Counted from the stretch's first letter, positions 21,508 through 33,855 are shown. The stretch: DNA of 64,000 nt from Dactylis glomerata (GCA_007115705.1 QXEO01000236.1:3135434-3199433); one strand, 5' to 3'. A program made the numbers and translations. Notes: generated by a model not told the origin, from the letters alone.

Positions 21508-22394
21508 TGATTAAAAATAAGAGTTTTTCCATGTGGTTCTTGCATAAAAAGATTATGTTAACTAAGGACAACTTGATTAAGAGGAAATAGCAAGGTAATG
21601 AAAAATGTTGTTTATGTGATAAAAAAAAGACAGTTCAACACCTTTTCATACAATGTTCTTTAGCAAAAATGATTTGGCGTATTGTTCATATAACTTTTAG
21701 TATTATCCCACCAAAGAATATAAAGAACCTTTTTGGGAATTGGCTGTCTGGTGTCTCAAAAAAAGACAAAGCTCACATCCGAGTTGGTGCACGCACTTTA
21801 GTTTGGGCCATATAGAAGATCGGAAACTATTTTATTTTTAACAATGTGAAATCTTCTTCCTTTATGCAGGTTATTCCGTTGGATCCGTATGTGATCTTAC
21901 CTACAACCAACAGAGAAACACGAGGATTTGATTACTGGGTGCAACCGGCTAGAGAAGGTTGTACGGGATTTATACAGCCAGTGCAATCAGTGGCGGAGCT
22001 AGAGAAAAACTAATCAGGGTGTAGTGCTATTGTGTAATCTAGATTCTAGAAAAATTTGAGCCACACGGGTGCACTAATCAATGTCTAGAGAGATGCACAC
22101 GCTGGATATTAGGCTAATTGCAGTGTTAAATTTTTTTCTACCTGGGTGCCTGTGCATCGTGGTAGCACCAAGTAGATCCGCCCCTGAGTGCAATTGGCGT
22201 TTTGGTCTGCGGTTATCATGTTGATGCTTACACGATCCTATTTGTCTGGTCTATTTCGATGGTTGGTTCATGTTTCAACTTTGAGTGACCCATGATGTAA
22301 TACTTGTGATACTTATACTAATAAGTTAATAAAAGCCGTATGCATCACTCGGTGTGCAGAGGCTGGGGCGCAATTGCCTCCGTTTCAAAAAAAA
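21508..22394 (+). mobile_element. 5'-truncated LINE with target duplication and nested hAT MITE
   Basis: A 13-bp direct repeat GCAAGGACAAACT flanks it (21495-21507 and 22395-22407). The body translates to the zinc-binding C-terminal region of ORF2 (CCLCDKKKTVQHLFIQCSLA, then MIWRI and LFGNWL), with stops after LIKRK and TLVWAI. It ends with GCAATTGCCTCCGTTTC and an A-run. It is interrupted by the hAT MITE at 21988-22186. Confidence 0.85.
21988..22186. mobile_element. hAT MITE
   Basis: The ends CAGTGGCGGAGCTAG and GTAGATCCGCCCCTG are inverted repeats. The target duplication AGTGCAAT (8 bp) is perfect at 21980-21987 and 22187-22194. Length is 199 bp. It sits inside the LINE tail, so it is the younger insertion. 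Confidence 0.88.
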
Positions 22395-22505
22395 GCAAGG
22401 ACAAACTATACCAACAAAATTTCAACACTTTTGTAGGTCTGAATAACTATTTTTTGAACCACTTAACATTGAAATTTGTTCTTACATAATCATTCATGTA
22501 CATAG

Positions 22506-24724
22506 TGAAAGGACACGGATGTTGCCTAGAGGGGGGTGAATAGGCGATTTAAAACTTTTACAAGTGGCTTGATAAATGCGGAATAAAACTAACGTTTAAT
22601 TTGCCAAGCATACAAAAACTAAATAAACTAAGTTCACCTATGTGCACCAACAACTTATGCTAGACAAGATAAGCAACTATGTGATAGCAAGATATATATA
22701 ACTTCAAGCACGAAGGCTATCACAAAGTAAATTGCATAAGTAAAGGAGCTCGGGTATAGAAATAACCGAGGCACGTGGAGACAACGATGTATCCCGAAGT
22801 TCACACCCTTGCGAGTGCTAATCTCCGTTGGAGCGGTGTGGAGGCACAAGGCTCCCTAAATGCCACGGAGGCTCACCGTAATCTCCTCGAGCCCTCCCAC
22901 CAAGATGGAAGACCTGACCACTATGGGACACTTGAGGGCGGTCACCGAACCCGTACAAGCTTGGGGCAATCTCCACAACTCAATTGGAGGCTCCCAAGAA
23001 ATTGCCACTGAGGCACCACAAAGTTTGGGAAGATCTCCACAACTTAATTGGAGGTCCTCAAGAAATCACCACGGAGGCACCACAAAGCTTGAAAAGATCT
23101 CCACAACTCAATTGAAGGTCCCCAAGTAACCACTAAGCCACTAAGCCGTCTAGGGTTCCAAGAACCCAAGAGTAAAAAGCTCAACGAACTTTTACTACCG
23201 AATCTCCGAGAACTCAAACCGATGCACCAAATGCAATGGCAAGAACACACGAAGTGCTCAAATCCTTCTCTCCCAAATCCTACCAAAGCAACAAATACTA
23301 TGGAGGGATATGAGAGAAAGAACAAGGAGGAAATCCACAAAGAACTCCAAGATCTAGATCCAATAGGTTCCCCTCACATAGAGGAGAAAGTGATTGGTGA
23401 AAATGTAGATCTAGATCTTCTCTCTCTTTTCCCTCAAAGATATGCAAGAATCATGGGAGGAATTGAGAGATGGGCAAGCTTTCCAAGGTCAACAATGGAG
23501 GGAGAGAGAGAGAGAGGGGGGGAAAACGAGCTAACTCAAGCTTGAAGAAGGGGAGGGGTATTTATACTCCTCCCGGGATTGTTGCCGTTGCTGTTCTGCA
23601 GGGCCGGATATTCCGATCCAAGTTTGGACCGGATATTTCGCCCCCCCCCCCCCCTCAAAAAACTGCTAAGGACTTTGCGCGCGTCATCCAGATTTGGGAC
23701 TTTGCGCGCGTCATCCAGATTTGGGACTTTGCGCGAGTCGTCCAGATTTGGGGGCGGATTATTGGGCCGGATATTTCCATTTTTGGCCGGATAATCCGCC
23801 CCCCGGATTATCCGGCCCAAGTTTGGCCCGGATAATCCGGCCAGAAAGAGCAAGCAATACGAAAACAACGATAACTTTTGCATCCGGACTCCGTTTTCGA
23901 TGATCTTGGGCTTGTTGGAATCACCACAATGAGCTCTACAACATCATCCATAGAAACATCATAGTCCAACAAAGGAGGATGAAACCAAATAATAAAAGGT
24001 TTGACTTAGCTATAAAGATGAACCAGTAAAACCTCCAAACACCAAAAACGCAATTAGAGTTCCATACGAAATCCGTTTTTGATGAGCTAGAGCTTGTCAT
24101 GGAAATAACCACAAGCTCTAGAACCTCACATGGATAAAAGTCAAATAAGAACCAAAAAAGATAATGCTAAGTATACAAAGGTTTGAGCTCTCTCCGAACG
24201 ATACGATTAAGTTACTCACTCGAGAGCCCCTCTTGATAGTACGGCTACCAATCCTATAACCCGGTCTTCAAACTAACACACGAGACCGGTAGAAGAGAAA
24301 ACCTATCAAGAACAAACATTTGCCTTGTGCAATCCACTTGAGCTAGATGATGACGGTCTTGACACCCTCAAGATTGAACACCTTTCTTGATCATGCTTGC
24401 TTGCACAAGCTTTATGAAGACATCTCAAAATACTCCCCCATACACCAATATGGGAGAGCCTTGCTTAGCTCAATCTTCATTAATCCATTGCAAGCTTCAA
24501 TTAAATGATATCTTCCGAGATGGATCATATTGAACTTGCACTTCATAGTCTTCTAGATGTGTTGATCAAACACGACTTCATTCTTCAAATTACAACCTTG
24601 AAGCCAACATATGGCTCAAGCATTGTCTATGGACAAGTCCTACAAATATAACTCAATGCAAACATTAGTTCATAGGGATTGTCATTAATTACCAAAACCA
24701 CACATGGGGGCACATGCTCTTTCA
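22506..24724. mobile_element. solo LTR, 2.2 kb
   Basis: It starts TGAAAGGACACGGATG and ends GCTCTTTCA, so the ends are the inverted repeat TGAAAG/CTTTCA. It is flanked by a perfect 5-bp target duplication CATAG (22501-22505 and 24725-24729). No gag or pol lies beside it, so it is a solo LTR left by LTR-LTR recombination. The text (GTTGCCTAGAGGGGGGTGAA, GATGTATCCCGAAGTTCACA) belongs to a family I recognise as very common in Triticeae but cannot name with certainty. Confidence 0.82.
23641..23840. repeat. tandem 27-mers, C-run and CCGGATAATCCGG palindromes in the solo LTR
   Basis: A run of 14 C (23641-23654) is followed by three 27-bp units (23672-23698, 23699-23725, 23726-23752) of ACTTTGCGCGCGTCATCC plus AGATTTGGG. 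After these come repeated copies of GGATAATCCGCC or CCGGATTATCCGG, each close to palindromic. No coding function is supported. Confidence 0.8.
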
Positions 24725-24915
24725 CATAGCTTCCACCATTTTATCTGCACAATTAGGCCTCAAAAGACTATAGTTAGAGCAACTCTAATAGGTCCTAGAT
24801 AATAGGAAACCACACATTTGGTATCGGGGGAGCTGGATATGATCCCATTCTTAGCCCCACGATGCTATTTGAGGCCCGGAATAATGATTCCACATGCTCT
24901 CTAGATACACACATA

Positions 24916-25072
24916 CTCCCTCCGTTTGGAAATATAAGATGTTATAGCTTTATAAAGTGAATGTATCTAGACATCTTTTAGTGTATAGGTTCACTCGAAT
25001 CTATACACTAAAAATGTCTAGATACATTAGCTTTACAAAGCCAAAATATCTTATATTTCTAAACGGAGGGAG
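24916..25072. mobile_element. Stowaway MITE, near-palindromic
   Basis: CTCCCTCCGTTTGGAAATAT at the left and the inverse ATATTTCTAAACGGAGGGAG at the right are flanked by TA. The inner arms (GTATCTAGACATCTTTTAGT and its inverse) make nearly the whole 157 bp a hairpin. Confidence 0.88.
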
Positions 25073-26113
25073 TATATTTTATGTTTTACTAACCACAACC
25101 ACGAGAGAAAACTACTTGCTCACAAGTACTCGCATGGCAAACCCATCAATTTGGAACCTTTTCAATGCATAAGAATTTTGTGTATTTGGTGAAGAAAATT
25201 CATTTCTCACATTAATACTTCCAGGATAATAATTTTTTTTGATAATTCTCATTCCACTAAGAATAGCTTAGCTTAAACCTCAGTAAAATCATGCTTGTTA
25301 GTTGCACAATGGTTGCAACCAAAAAAAATTCCAGCTAAAAGTGTAGGTTGCAACTATATTTTCTTTTCAAACAGGGGATGACGCTAATCGTACAAGGATT
25401 GAGCTAATTCTTATTATGCCTCGCATATGAATTGTTCAGATTTTTTTTTAGTTGCAGCTAAGTATACATGTGCATCCGAGGAACAATAGAGTGACGTGTA
25501 CCCCGTGACTGATCCTCGACCTGGACGGTTGACCTTAAGAACTAAGCAATCATCTTTTTGTGCATAAACAACTAAACAAACATAGATCAGAAGAAAAATC
25601 AAGAAATGATCTAAGAACCTTGCAAGTCTTAACACATGTGTACTCTCTTTTTTGGGAATGTAGGATCGATGGTTGTGGGCCTCTTTCATGGCCCTTTCGA
25701 CTTGCAGGAAACAGAAGTTTGGGGGCTCTGATGGTGAGATTCGCTTGGGCCTTAGAGCGAGGCTGGCCGGACCAGAGCTTGGTGACAGCCACGATCACGA
25801 TGGCGTCCATGATCATGGGACAGGGACTCAGGGAGGGACGTGCAGCCGAGTGGCATCCCTGATTAACAGCACCCAAACAGACATGCACACCACTTCGTCG
25901 TCGTCCTCCTCTTCTTCCTCGCTTCGCTGTCTGCCATCTACGTCTTCTTCAATCTCGCACCCCTCCTCCTTGTCCATCTCTAAGTCCATGTTCTCCGGCT
26001 CTAGTTGACTCCCAAGGAGCTAGCGCGAGATTGCAAACCTGAACAGGGGGCTAGCTAGCGCAGCCCTGTTGCAGGTCAAGTTCAAGGTCGCTGCTTTCTG
26101 GCAATACTCAGCG
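25073..26113 (+). promoter_or_regulatory. upstream region and 5' UTR of the WEB-family gene
   Basis: AT-rich sequence changes to C/T-rich sequence from about 25880 (TCGTCGTCGTCCTCCTCTTC), as in grass 5' UTRs, ending at the ATG at 26114. Open frames at 25560-25862 and 25673-26008 have no domain I can support. The transcription start cannot be placed. Confidence 0.4.
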
Positions 26114-29100
26114 ATGCTCGCATCCAAGCCCAAGTAAGTTGCGATGTCCATCTTCTGAATTTATCGGATTGCTCTCTGGCATATAAGCCTCCAAAATCTG
26201 CCTTCAAATGCAGTCCTTCAGCTCATCAACGACACACGAATTTACCAAATTTTCAGAATGACATTTTCATGCTTAGAAACTATTACTTCAGTATGCAGTA
26301 TATTGCACTTGAACGATCTCTGTTAACATCTCTACTTGCTTTGGTCTTGGAAACTAAAGCAGGACTGGACCAACTGAGCCTTCCAACCCCAAGGAACCGC
26401 CAAACTCAAGCTCCAACTCCAGTTCCAGCTACGCTAAGGCTCATGCTTCAGCGCCTAGAGTCAGCAGGCTAGCCAAACCCGCTGCAGGATCAAGCAAGCA
26501 AGCAGCAGAGACAAGGTCGCCTTCCCCACTCCACAATGCCGCCCGGGCCACTCCGGCTTCCCCACTCCACAATGCCGCCCGCGCCACTCCGCCTTCCCCG
26601 CTGCACAATGCCGCTCGCACCACTCCTCTCGATAAGTCCGTGGACGCCACAGCATCAAAGACTCCACCGGCAGAACGACGGTCGTTCAAGGCCTCGCCGC
26701 ACCGGACCTCAACCACCCCTGACGTAAGACAAGGAAACAGATGCACAAATCATTTAATTTTGTTGTGTTCGTCTGCCAGATATGAACTGTTCTTGTGTGC
26801 TTCCAGAGGCAACCGAGGATCAGCAAAGCATCGGAGCTGCAGGCGCAGCTTAACGTCGTGCAGGAGGACCTCAAGAATGCGAGGGAGCACCTGGCCTCCA
26901 TCGACAGGGACAGAGCCAAGGTCCATGGCGACCTGGCACTCACCAAGAAGCTGGCCGACGAGGCCTACCAGAAGCTCGAGGAGTCCCTCGGCGCGCAGCG
27001 GAGAGCCGAAGAGGCGCTAGATCTTGAGAGGTTCAAGTCCGTCGAGCGGGAGCAAGCGAGCATCGAGCTTGCCCGGAGGAAGGAGGAAGAGTGGCAGCGG
27101 AAGCACACTGACATTACAAAGCGCCATGCCCAAGACATCGCTTCCCACGCTAAGGTGACAAAGGAACTTGAGAATGCTAAGGGTGAGCTGGCTGTGACCG
27201 CACAGGCCAAGAACTCGGCCATCAGCCGTGCCGATGAGGCTGAGAAGACAGCGGAGGCCAACGCAAAGAAGTCAGATATCCTGATGGCTGAGGTGACACA
27301 GCTCAAGTCCGAGATGGAGAGCAAAGAAAAAGAAGCTGGAGAGATCATCGACAAGCTGCGGTCCGAAGCGTTGGAGCTACGAGCTGAGCTCCAGAGAGCA
27401 ATGGCCACCGCGGAGGACGGCGCAAGGAAGACGGATATCCTGTTGGCTGAGGTGACCGGGCTCAAGTCTGAGATGGAGAGCAGAGAAAAGGGAGCTGAAG
27501 AGATCATCGACAAGCTGCGGTCTGAAGCCTCTGAGCTAAAAGCTGAGCTCCAGAGAGCAATGGCGTTTCAGGAGAAGCTGGCCAGAGCAGAGGAAGTGGT
27601 CGAGGGGCTCAAGGTAGACATTGCATACGCCAAGAGAGCAGAGATGGATGCCGACCAGTCGGCGCAACGGTGGAAGACGAATGCCACGGCGCTGGAGGAT
27701 CGCCTAGTGGCAATAACCTCACTGAACAAATCTAACGAGGAGGCACTGGTGTCCCTGACAACGAGCTTCAAGAACGTGCAATCGCAGCTCCTCCAGCTGA
27801 CAGAGAAGACAGCGGCATCAGAGAGCGAAGCGAGGGAGTACAAGGAAGGATTCCTCGAGACGAACAAGCGCCTCGACATCGCAATGAAGGAGGTGTCTGA
27901 CCTGCAGGCCACCATTGACAGCCTGAGGTCTGAACACGAGCTGCTGAATGAGACACATCGGCAGGTCGTCTGCGATGAGAAGGCGGCAACCTCGCAGGTT
28001 GGCATGCTCGGCGGAGAGAAGTTGAGGCTCCAGCAGGAGTTTGATCAGACCACGGAAGAGAGGGATAAAGCCAAGAAGGCCGTTGAGGATTTAGCAGCTA
28101 CTCTACGTCAGGTGTCATCAGAGGCAAGAGAAGCCAAGGAGAGGGTCCTGGCAAAGCAGACTGAGCTGGATCATGCACAGCTTCAGATATCCGAGCTGAA
28201 GAGGGCCACACAGAACACAGAAGACAAGTACCAGCTGATGCTTCATGAATCCAACAGCCTGAATAAAACAGTTGAGAGGCTGCAATCAGAGGCCAAGAAT
28301 GCAGAAGAGAAGTACAAGTTGATGCTTGATGAATCCATCTGCCTCAAGAAAACAATCGATAGTTTGGGTTCAGAAGCAAAGATTTTACAGGATGATGGGG
28401 CATCGAAGGAGGCCGGGTTTGCTGAAACGCTAAGGAGATCAGAGGAGGGAGCAAACTCTGTCAGGTCAGAGATGAGCAAGCTCATGGAGTCGCTTGGAGC
28501 TGCAGAGAAGGAAGTGCAGGCGCTCAAGGCAGAGAGAACCCAGCTGGTTCGTCAACTGGAAGAAGGATTTGCCCGTAGCATGATGGATGATCCAAGCTCG
28601 AGTGCAAAACAGGCAATGGTGGCCGAGAGCTCACACCTCAAGGATCTACTGTCAACCAAGGAGAAGGAGATACTTGCTTTGGATCATCAAGTCACTGACC
28701 TACGGCTCAGAGAGACGGCTGCTCTGGCAAAAGCAGACGAGCTTTCAAAATTGCTGGCGGAGGAAACCATGAGGAAAGCTGCAGAGGATGATGCGGCAAG
28801 GAGCACCGAGAAGTCCAAGGCACTAGCTGTCAAGCTAGAGATGGACACAGTACTCGAATCACTGAAAGCCGCGGAGCGCGAGGCGAAGGATGCCAAAGAT
28901 GATATGGCGCAGCTGCAAAGCAAGCTTAGGTTGGTCGAATCCACGATCACCGAGGCCAACCTGACGGCAGAGCAAGAGAAGATCACCAGCCTGAGGTTGA
29001 GGGAGACACTGGCAGAGAAGGAGGAGGAACTCCTGAGCATTGCACGGGAGAACGATGGCCTGCGCACAAGGGAAGCTGCTACACGAACCAAGGCCGACGA

Positions 29101-29623
29101 GCTGGCTGCAATGCTCGTAGAGGCCACCGCCATGAAAGGAGGAGACCAGTCAGCTGGTCGTAGCCCGGAGAAGCAGCCAAATGTGTTCCGCAAGATGATG
29201 TGCTCGCCAATGGACAACGTCGTGCGAGGCGATCATGATGCTCGAAGGAACAGCGATAGGATAGTCCAAGTGCTCGAGGAGATCAAGCATGTCGAAGTGG
29301 AAACAGTGAAGCAGGTGAAACATGAAAGAGGGGTATCAGTGGAGGCTAATTCCTTGGAGAATAGCAAGATCCTAGAAGATGATATTTCCAAAGGTATAAT
29401 GAGCAATGGCATAGACACTGAGTCGAGCGAAGATGACGACGACATCGATTCGCATGGAGAAGAGGGGGCTGCAGATCAAACGGATGGCCTTCTGATGCAT
29501 GGGCCGACATCCTCTTTCAAGCAGGACCAGCACAACCATAAGAAGAAGAAGGCATTGCTGAGGAAATTCGGGAGCATGCTGAAGAAGAAAGCTCACTTCA
29601 CCAAGTTGAACAATCATTCCTAG
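26114..29623 (+). CDS. WEB-family coiled-coil protein (At3g02930-like)
   Basis: The exons are 26114-26133 (MLASKP plus two bases), 26363-26723 and 26807-29623. Introns are GT-AG with matching phases, giving 1065 aa and TAG. The start is supported by the MLASKPK N-terminus typical of this family. Residues 1-127 are Ser/Pro/Ala-rich and disordered, and include three 12-residue repeats of SPLHNAARATP plus one residue (26523-26630). From about residue 132 (RISKASELQAQL) to about 900 the protein is almost unbroken heptad-rich coiled coil with several degenerate internal repeats (DILMAEVTQLKSEMESKEKE against DILLAEVTGLKSEMESREKG). The C-terminus is acidic (SSEDDDDIDSHGEE) and then basic (KKKKALLRKFGSMLKKKAHF). 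Relatives such as WEB1 act in chloroplast movement. The At3g02930 subgroup is annotated as chloroplastic without a firm role. Confidence 0.9.
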
Positions 29624-30300
29624 CCACAGACTACCAAACTCAAACTCTATGTTGACTTCAAAAGGTTCACTATTTTCCTGACGACTTGGTGAACAATTCT
29701 AGCACTGCGGTAGTACCATGTGCAGGTGTGAAACCATATGAGTAGGCGTGTCTACTATCTCGTGATAAAGAAGCCACTTGTATTCTATCCCTCTCATTTA
29801 GTTATTCTATACCTTGACAGCACATTCAGGATGCAGCAACTATTCTTTCAGATGCTAAATGCCAAATTCTAAATCCTTTTCAGAGTTGTATCATTGCCTG
29901 CATCATGCTCTGGATTGCAGCCATGATCATGCTGAAGAAGAAAGCTCACTTTCACCAGGTTGAGCAATCACTCCTAGGCTGCTAGCCTACCTAACTTAAA
30001 CCTTGACTTATTAAATTTTCATTCTATTCCTATTTAAATTTTTAACAACTTTCAACTACTAATATGGAAGTAGCAAGTGTAGGTGTAAACCACACATGAG
30101 ATGAATATCGTGTCCACTAGCCAGAGATAGAAACAAGAAGCCAATGTGTTGTATTTGTATCCCTGTCATTTAGTTACCTTTTCTCTATCTTGACAGCGCA
30201 ACCAGGATTCCCGAAAGCATTTTTTAAGATGACACGTGCCAAACTCAAAATTCCCTTTTCAGGGCTTTTGGTATCATGCATGTTCTGGATTGTAGCTAAT
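29570..30300 (+). repeat. tandem duplication of the WEB gene 3' end
   Basis: Block 1 (about 29570-29925) covers the last codons, stop and 3' UTR. Block 2 (about 29926-30300) repeats it with divergence: ATGCTGAAGAAGAAAGCTCA, then CACTAG/CCACTTGTATT-like, CATTTAGTTA, CTTGACAGC, CTTTTCAG and CTCTGGATTGCAG/TTCTGGATTGTAG. In block 2 the coding part has an extra T (CTCACTTTCACC), which breaks the frame. Block 2 is probably untranslated. Confidence 0.75.
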
Positions 30301-32922
30301 ATAGTATCTAACAGAAATTTTTGTTTTGTTTTGACGAAAGGTTTTCTCTCAATTTTTCACTTATGAAAACCACAAATATATAGCAGGATAGGCTGTGGAT
30401 AACTATGGCCGCTAGCCGGCGTACCAGTGCACTGCGGCGCAAGAATTGCCAACCAAATGGAAAACTAGCTCAGGATGATACTATTAGTATCCTTAAAATT
30501 AAAAATACTCCATCGAAGGAAACTTTGAGGTAGCGCAAAAAGGGAGGTTTAGTTAAGTTGCGCAGGAAAGCAGAGCTGGCATTGAGACTAAAAAGTGTTA
30601 CCATTGGATGCTGGGAGGAGGTTCAGCATCTAGCCTCCAGCCAAGGTCAAAGATTTCTGCACCACCCAGGATGGATGGCATGTCCCTGTCCTCTCCATCT
30701 GCATAAACATCTCAAAGGATTAGGATTCACATGCCTCTTCGACCCATTCAATGGGTTAATGGAATGCCCGTCCTGGTTTTGTCCTTCTGTTAATATTTTC
30801 TTTCTTAAGGATTAATTTGATATTTGGTGAAAATATCTGGACCAGCCAGCAGCACATTGTTGGCTGTCAATCAAACAACAGCAACCAAGCAAGCAGATGT
30901 ATAGATAAACATGTCTGTGCGGACCAAAGCACATCGCCATCATCATCTCTGAGCCTTTTTCCATATATTCTTCGTTCTCTTTTGGAAGTGCACGCTGGTT
31001 TCTCCACAAGAACAAAGAGATTGAAGAAAACATAAGAAAAAGCACACGATGATGAAACCATGACAGCCACTTCACTTTGTTTAGTTTATTCACGTTAGTG
31101 CCAGATCAACAGAATTGCTTGCAACACACAGTTTAGTCTACTGTCCATCCATGCGTCCACACGCACGGAACCAGATTGCTCATTTCAGAAGTCAACTGTT
31201 ATTGAGAAATACACATATAGATGATCTAACTGAAGCGTACTGGAATGTTCCCTTGTTTATCTGACTAGATAAATGTCTGCATAATTGCCGGAATTTTCGG
31301 TTGATTGGTCGGTCTGAGATATTATCAAACAAATTGTTCTACACAGGGGCACGCCATGACCTGTTCAGCTTATAAATGACTGAGGCGAGATAGTTCAACC
31401 TAAATTTTTGAACAAAGCTAGATCCTTCTTAATTTTTCCTGATATTTTCTTAAAACTTCACAAGAAATATCCATAAAAAGAAGTGTTACTGTCCCAGTGT
31501 TTTCAGGACAGAAAGAACAAAGTTGGATGAAGCCATAAAGGTTAAACACTAATCTGGATGACACTTCAAGCGTGTCCTCAGCCCAAAAAACTAATGTAAC
31601 AGATCTACCAGCAGATCTTCATGGTTACAACAAGCGTGTAAGAACATTTTGAACCCTTCTAAGCTAACCAACATGACAAGCATGGTTGCTAGGCTACCAA
31701 TTAAAACACATGAAAAAATGTACATATCACAACTGACAGATTGTTGATTAGAGAGTTCTGCTATTCTGTGAAAGCAGTGATGAATTACATCAGTACATTG
31801 TAATATTACTTCTTTCAAGACAACTGAGAGATGTGTTGCTCTACCATTAGTTAAAATAACTATATATTCACCATAACCACAATTTATCGTTCCAGTGGGA
31901 AGAATGGCAAGTGGTGTGACACCCAAATTGCATCTTACAATAGAAGTCTGCAACCAAATTACAAAAATTGTGAAGATATGCACAACAAATTGATTCATAA
32001 ACAGGAAGCTATGGGAAGTTTATCTTCATCAAGAACATGTTTCTTTCAATGCATAACATGCACTCTAAGGTCTAAGCAAGGAGGTCTAGTTTTCTAATAC
32101 ACCGACCAAGAATTATATTATGTATACACAACAAAGAGATATGTGACCAAAATCGTCAAGCTACCCATCTGCTTCAAAACACTAAAGAGATGCATAAGCT
32201 CCTGTCATGCAGATATCAGTAATAATGCTTACTACGCTGCTATCTATCACAATGTTTAAGATAAAAACTGGAAGTCAATGAACATTCATGCCACATTAAC
32301 AAACTGAGCCAATTATCTCTATAAACATGGCTAGCACAAGATAGCATGATGCTCTTGAGAAGAAATAGGCATACCATTTTATGCATTAATTCTCAACCCT
32401 ACTCTGATAGATAATATCCGGATTAGCCGGTCTATGACATATTGACAAGTTATCTTCCCTCTCAAAAATAAAAGTAGAAGGGAAATAAAAGGAAAATATG
32501 TTCCCTGAATGTGTATACCAACAGCAATCATGAACGAAATATTTGTCAGAAAGAGCTAATCTTTCTTGAACTAAAATTACAATTACATGTTTCAAGCCTA
32601 TCCACTGAAGAAAAATCTAAACTACGACATTCCCAGTTCATCCTGTCCTCCTTTTGCAGCTAACAAAGTGAATAAATTGAAAAATTCCCCAGTTATACAA
32701 TTACAAATATGTAACCAACAGCCTTCACCGAAGCCTTACAGACAGATGCTAACCGTATGAGCAGCAGCAATAACAGCAGCAAATAGTTGTGTGGAGAGCT
32801 GAAACCCACCTGTTTATCCACCTCCTGCCGTCGACGAACCAATTCACATCACCGTAGCTACCTCCCTACCGTCAAATGTTACACGGCCGCCATTCACAGG
32901 GCCGACTGCCGATCCATCCATG
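30301..32922. other. intergenic, no gene recognised
   Basis: This is an AT-rich stretch between the WEB gene and the stop of the VQ gene. It probably includes the VQ 3' UTR near 32922. Short frames (30558-30815 plus strand, 31591-31998 minus strand) show no known domain. I see no mobile-element ends with target duplications. Confidence 0.5.
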
Positions 32923-33855
32923 CTACATATCTCTCCACCGTGGGCTCAGCAAGGGGAAGAACGCGGACGGCGACATCAGCCCCGACGGCGACTGCGGGAA
33001 CCACAGCCCAGGCGAAGGCGGCGGCATGGGCCCTGGCCCCAGGATCCCTGATCCTGGCAGCGGCGACAACAGGGGGAAGTTTGGCGAGGGCTGCTGAAAC
33101 CCCGGTGACAGGAGCGGGTAAGGCGACCTGGGCGTCGGCGAGAGCAGATTGAGAAATCCGGTGGGGGAAGGGAGTATCCCTGGCGACGGCACCGGCGGCG
33201 GAGGCGGGGGGTAAGGGTGCTGCTGCGCCGGAGGTCCCCGCCCGGCAGCGGCAGCGGCAGCCGCGGCATGAGCGTGTGCGGCGGCGGCCGCGGCGGCCGC
33301 GGCGCCCGGAGGAGTGGCGCTGAAGAGGGAGTTCTCGAGGATGCGCATGTAGGCGGAGACCGGGGAGTCGGCCCAGGCGGGGCCGGGCGGCGGCATGGGC
33401 ATGTGGTGCGGCGGAGGCGGGCGGTGGAAGACGGGGTTGTGGTTAGGGTTGGGCATCTGGTGGTGGTTGTGGTTGTGGACGGGAGGGGGCCGCGCGACGG
33501 GGGTGGCGATGGGGGGCGGGCGGATCTTCTGGAGGCGCATGGAGGCGGGCTTGGACTGTTGCTGCTGCTGATGGAGCGGCGGCGGCGGGCGCTGCTGGTG
33601 CTGGGGCGGCGGTGGGGAAGGGGTGCCGGCGGTGAGCTGCTGCACCATGTCGCGGAAGTGGTTCTTGCTGATGTTGTAGACCTGCGGCTGCGGGTGCGGC
33701 GGGCGGGCGGGCTGGGCCTGCTGCTGCTGCTGCTGTGGAGGAGGCGGCGGCGGCGTGGCCTTGCGGATGTTCCGGCCGAGCTTGTTGACGCCTAGGTGCT
33801 GGCTGTGGCCGCCGCCGCCACCGCCGCTATTGCTGCCGCTGCTGGTGCGGTCCAT
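32923..33855 (-). CDS. VQ-motif protein, HAIKU1 (IKU1)-like
   Basis: This is a single exon of 310 aa. The start is the ATG at 33855 (MDRTSSGSNS). The open frame extends further upstream but only from a TTG. The VQ motif is at residues 67-76 (FRDMVQQLTA, i.e. FxxxVQxLTA). The block LGVNKLGRNIRK (21-32) and VYNISKNHF before the motif, with RLQKIRPPP after it, match the IKU1 subgroup. The C-terminal half is Pro-rich with many SP/TP sites and repeated LLSP, ending SPRWRDM. There are poly-Pro, poly-Gln, His and Ala runs. VQ proteins bind WRKY factors in the nucleus, and Arabidopsis IKU1 controls endosperm growth and seed size. That is family knowledge, so the function here is inferred. The lack of introns is normal for VQ genes. 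Confidence 0.9.
   Translation of the reverse strand: MDRTSSGSNSGGGGGGHSQHLGVNKLGRNIRKATPPPPPPQQQQQQAQPARPPHPQPQVYNISKNHFRDMVQQLTAGTPSPPPPQHQQRPPPPLHQQQQQSKPASMRLQKIRPPPIATPVARPPPVHNHNHHQMPNPNHNPVFHRPPPPHHMPMPPPGPAWADSPVSAYMRILENSLFSATPPGAAAAAAAAAHAHAAAAAAAAGRGPPAQQHPYPPPPPPVPSPGILPSPTGFLNLLSPTPRSPYPLLSPGFQQPSPNFPLLSPLPGSGILGPGPMPPPSPGLWFPQSPSGLMSPSAFFPLLSPRWRDM

Noticed and set aside
23470..23903. Frames with repeated FARVIQIWD
   Set aside because: They are produced by the 27-bp tandem repeat in the solo LTR and have no start or family support.
25560..26008. Overlapping frames upstream of the WEB gene (RFAWALERGW-like)
   Set aside because: They briefly recall small membrane proteins, but there is no consistent motif or splice structure. 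They are better read as promoter and 5' UTR.
31591..31998. 135-residue minus-strand frame with hydrophobic stretches
   Set aside because: There is no family match, no good start context, and the base composition equals the intergenic flanks.
33217..33795. 192-residue plus-strand frame
   Set aside because: It is the antisense shadow of the Pro/Ala/His-rich VQ gene.
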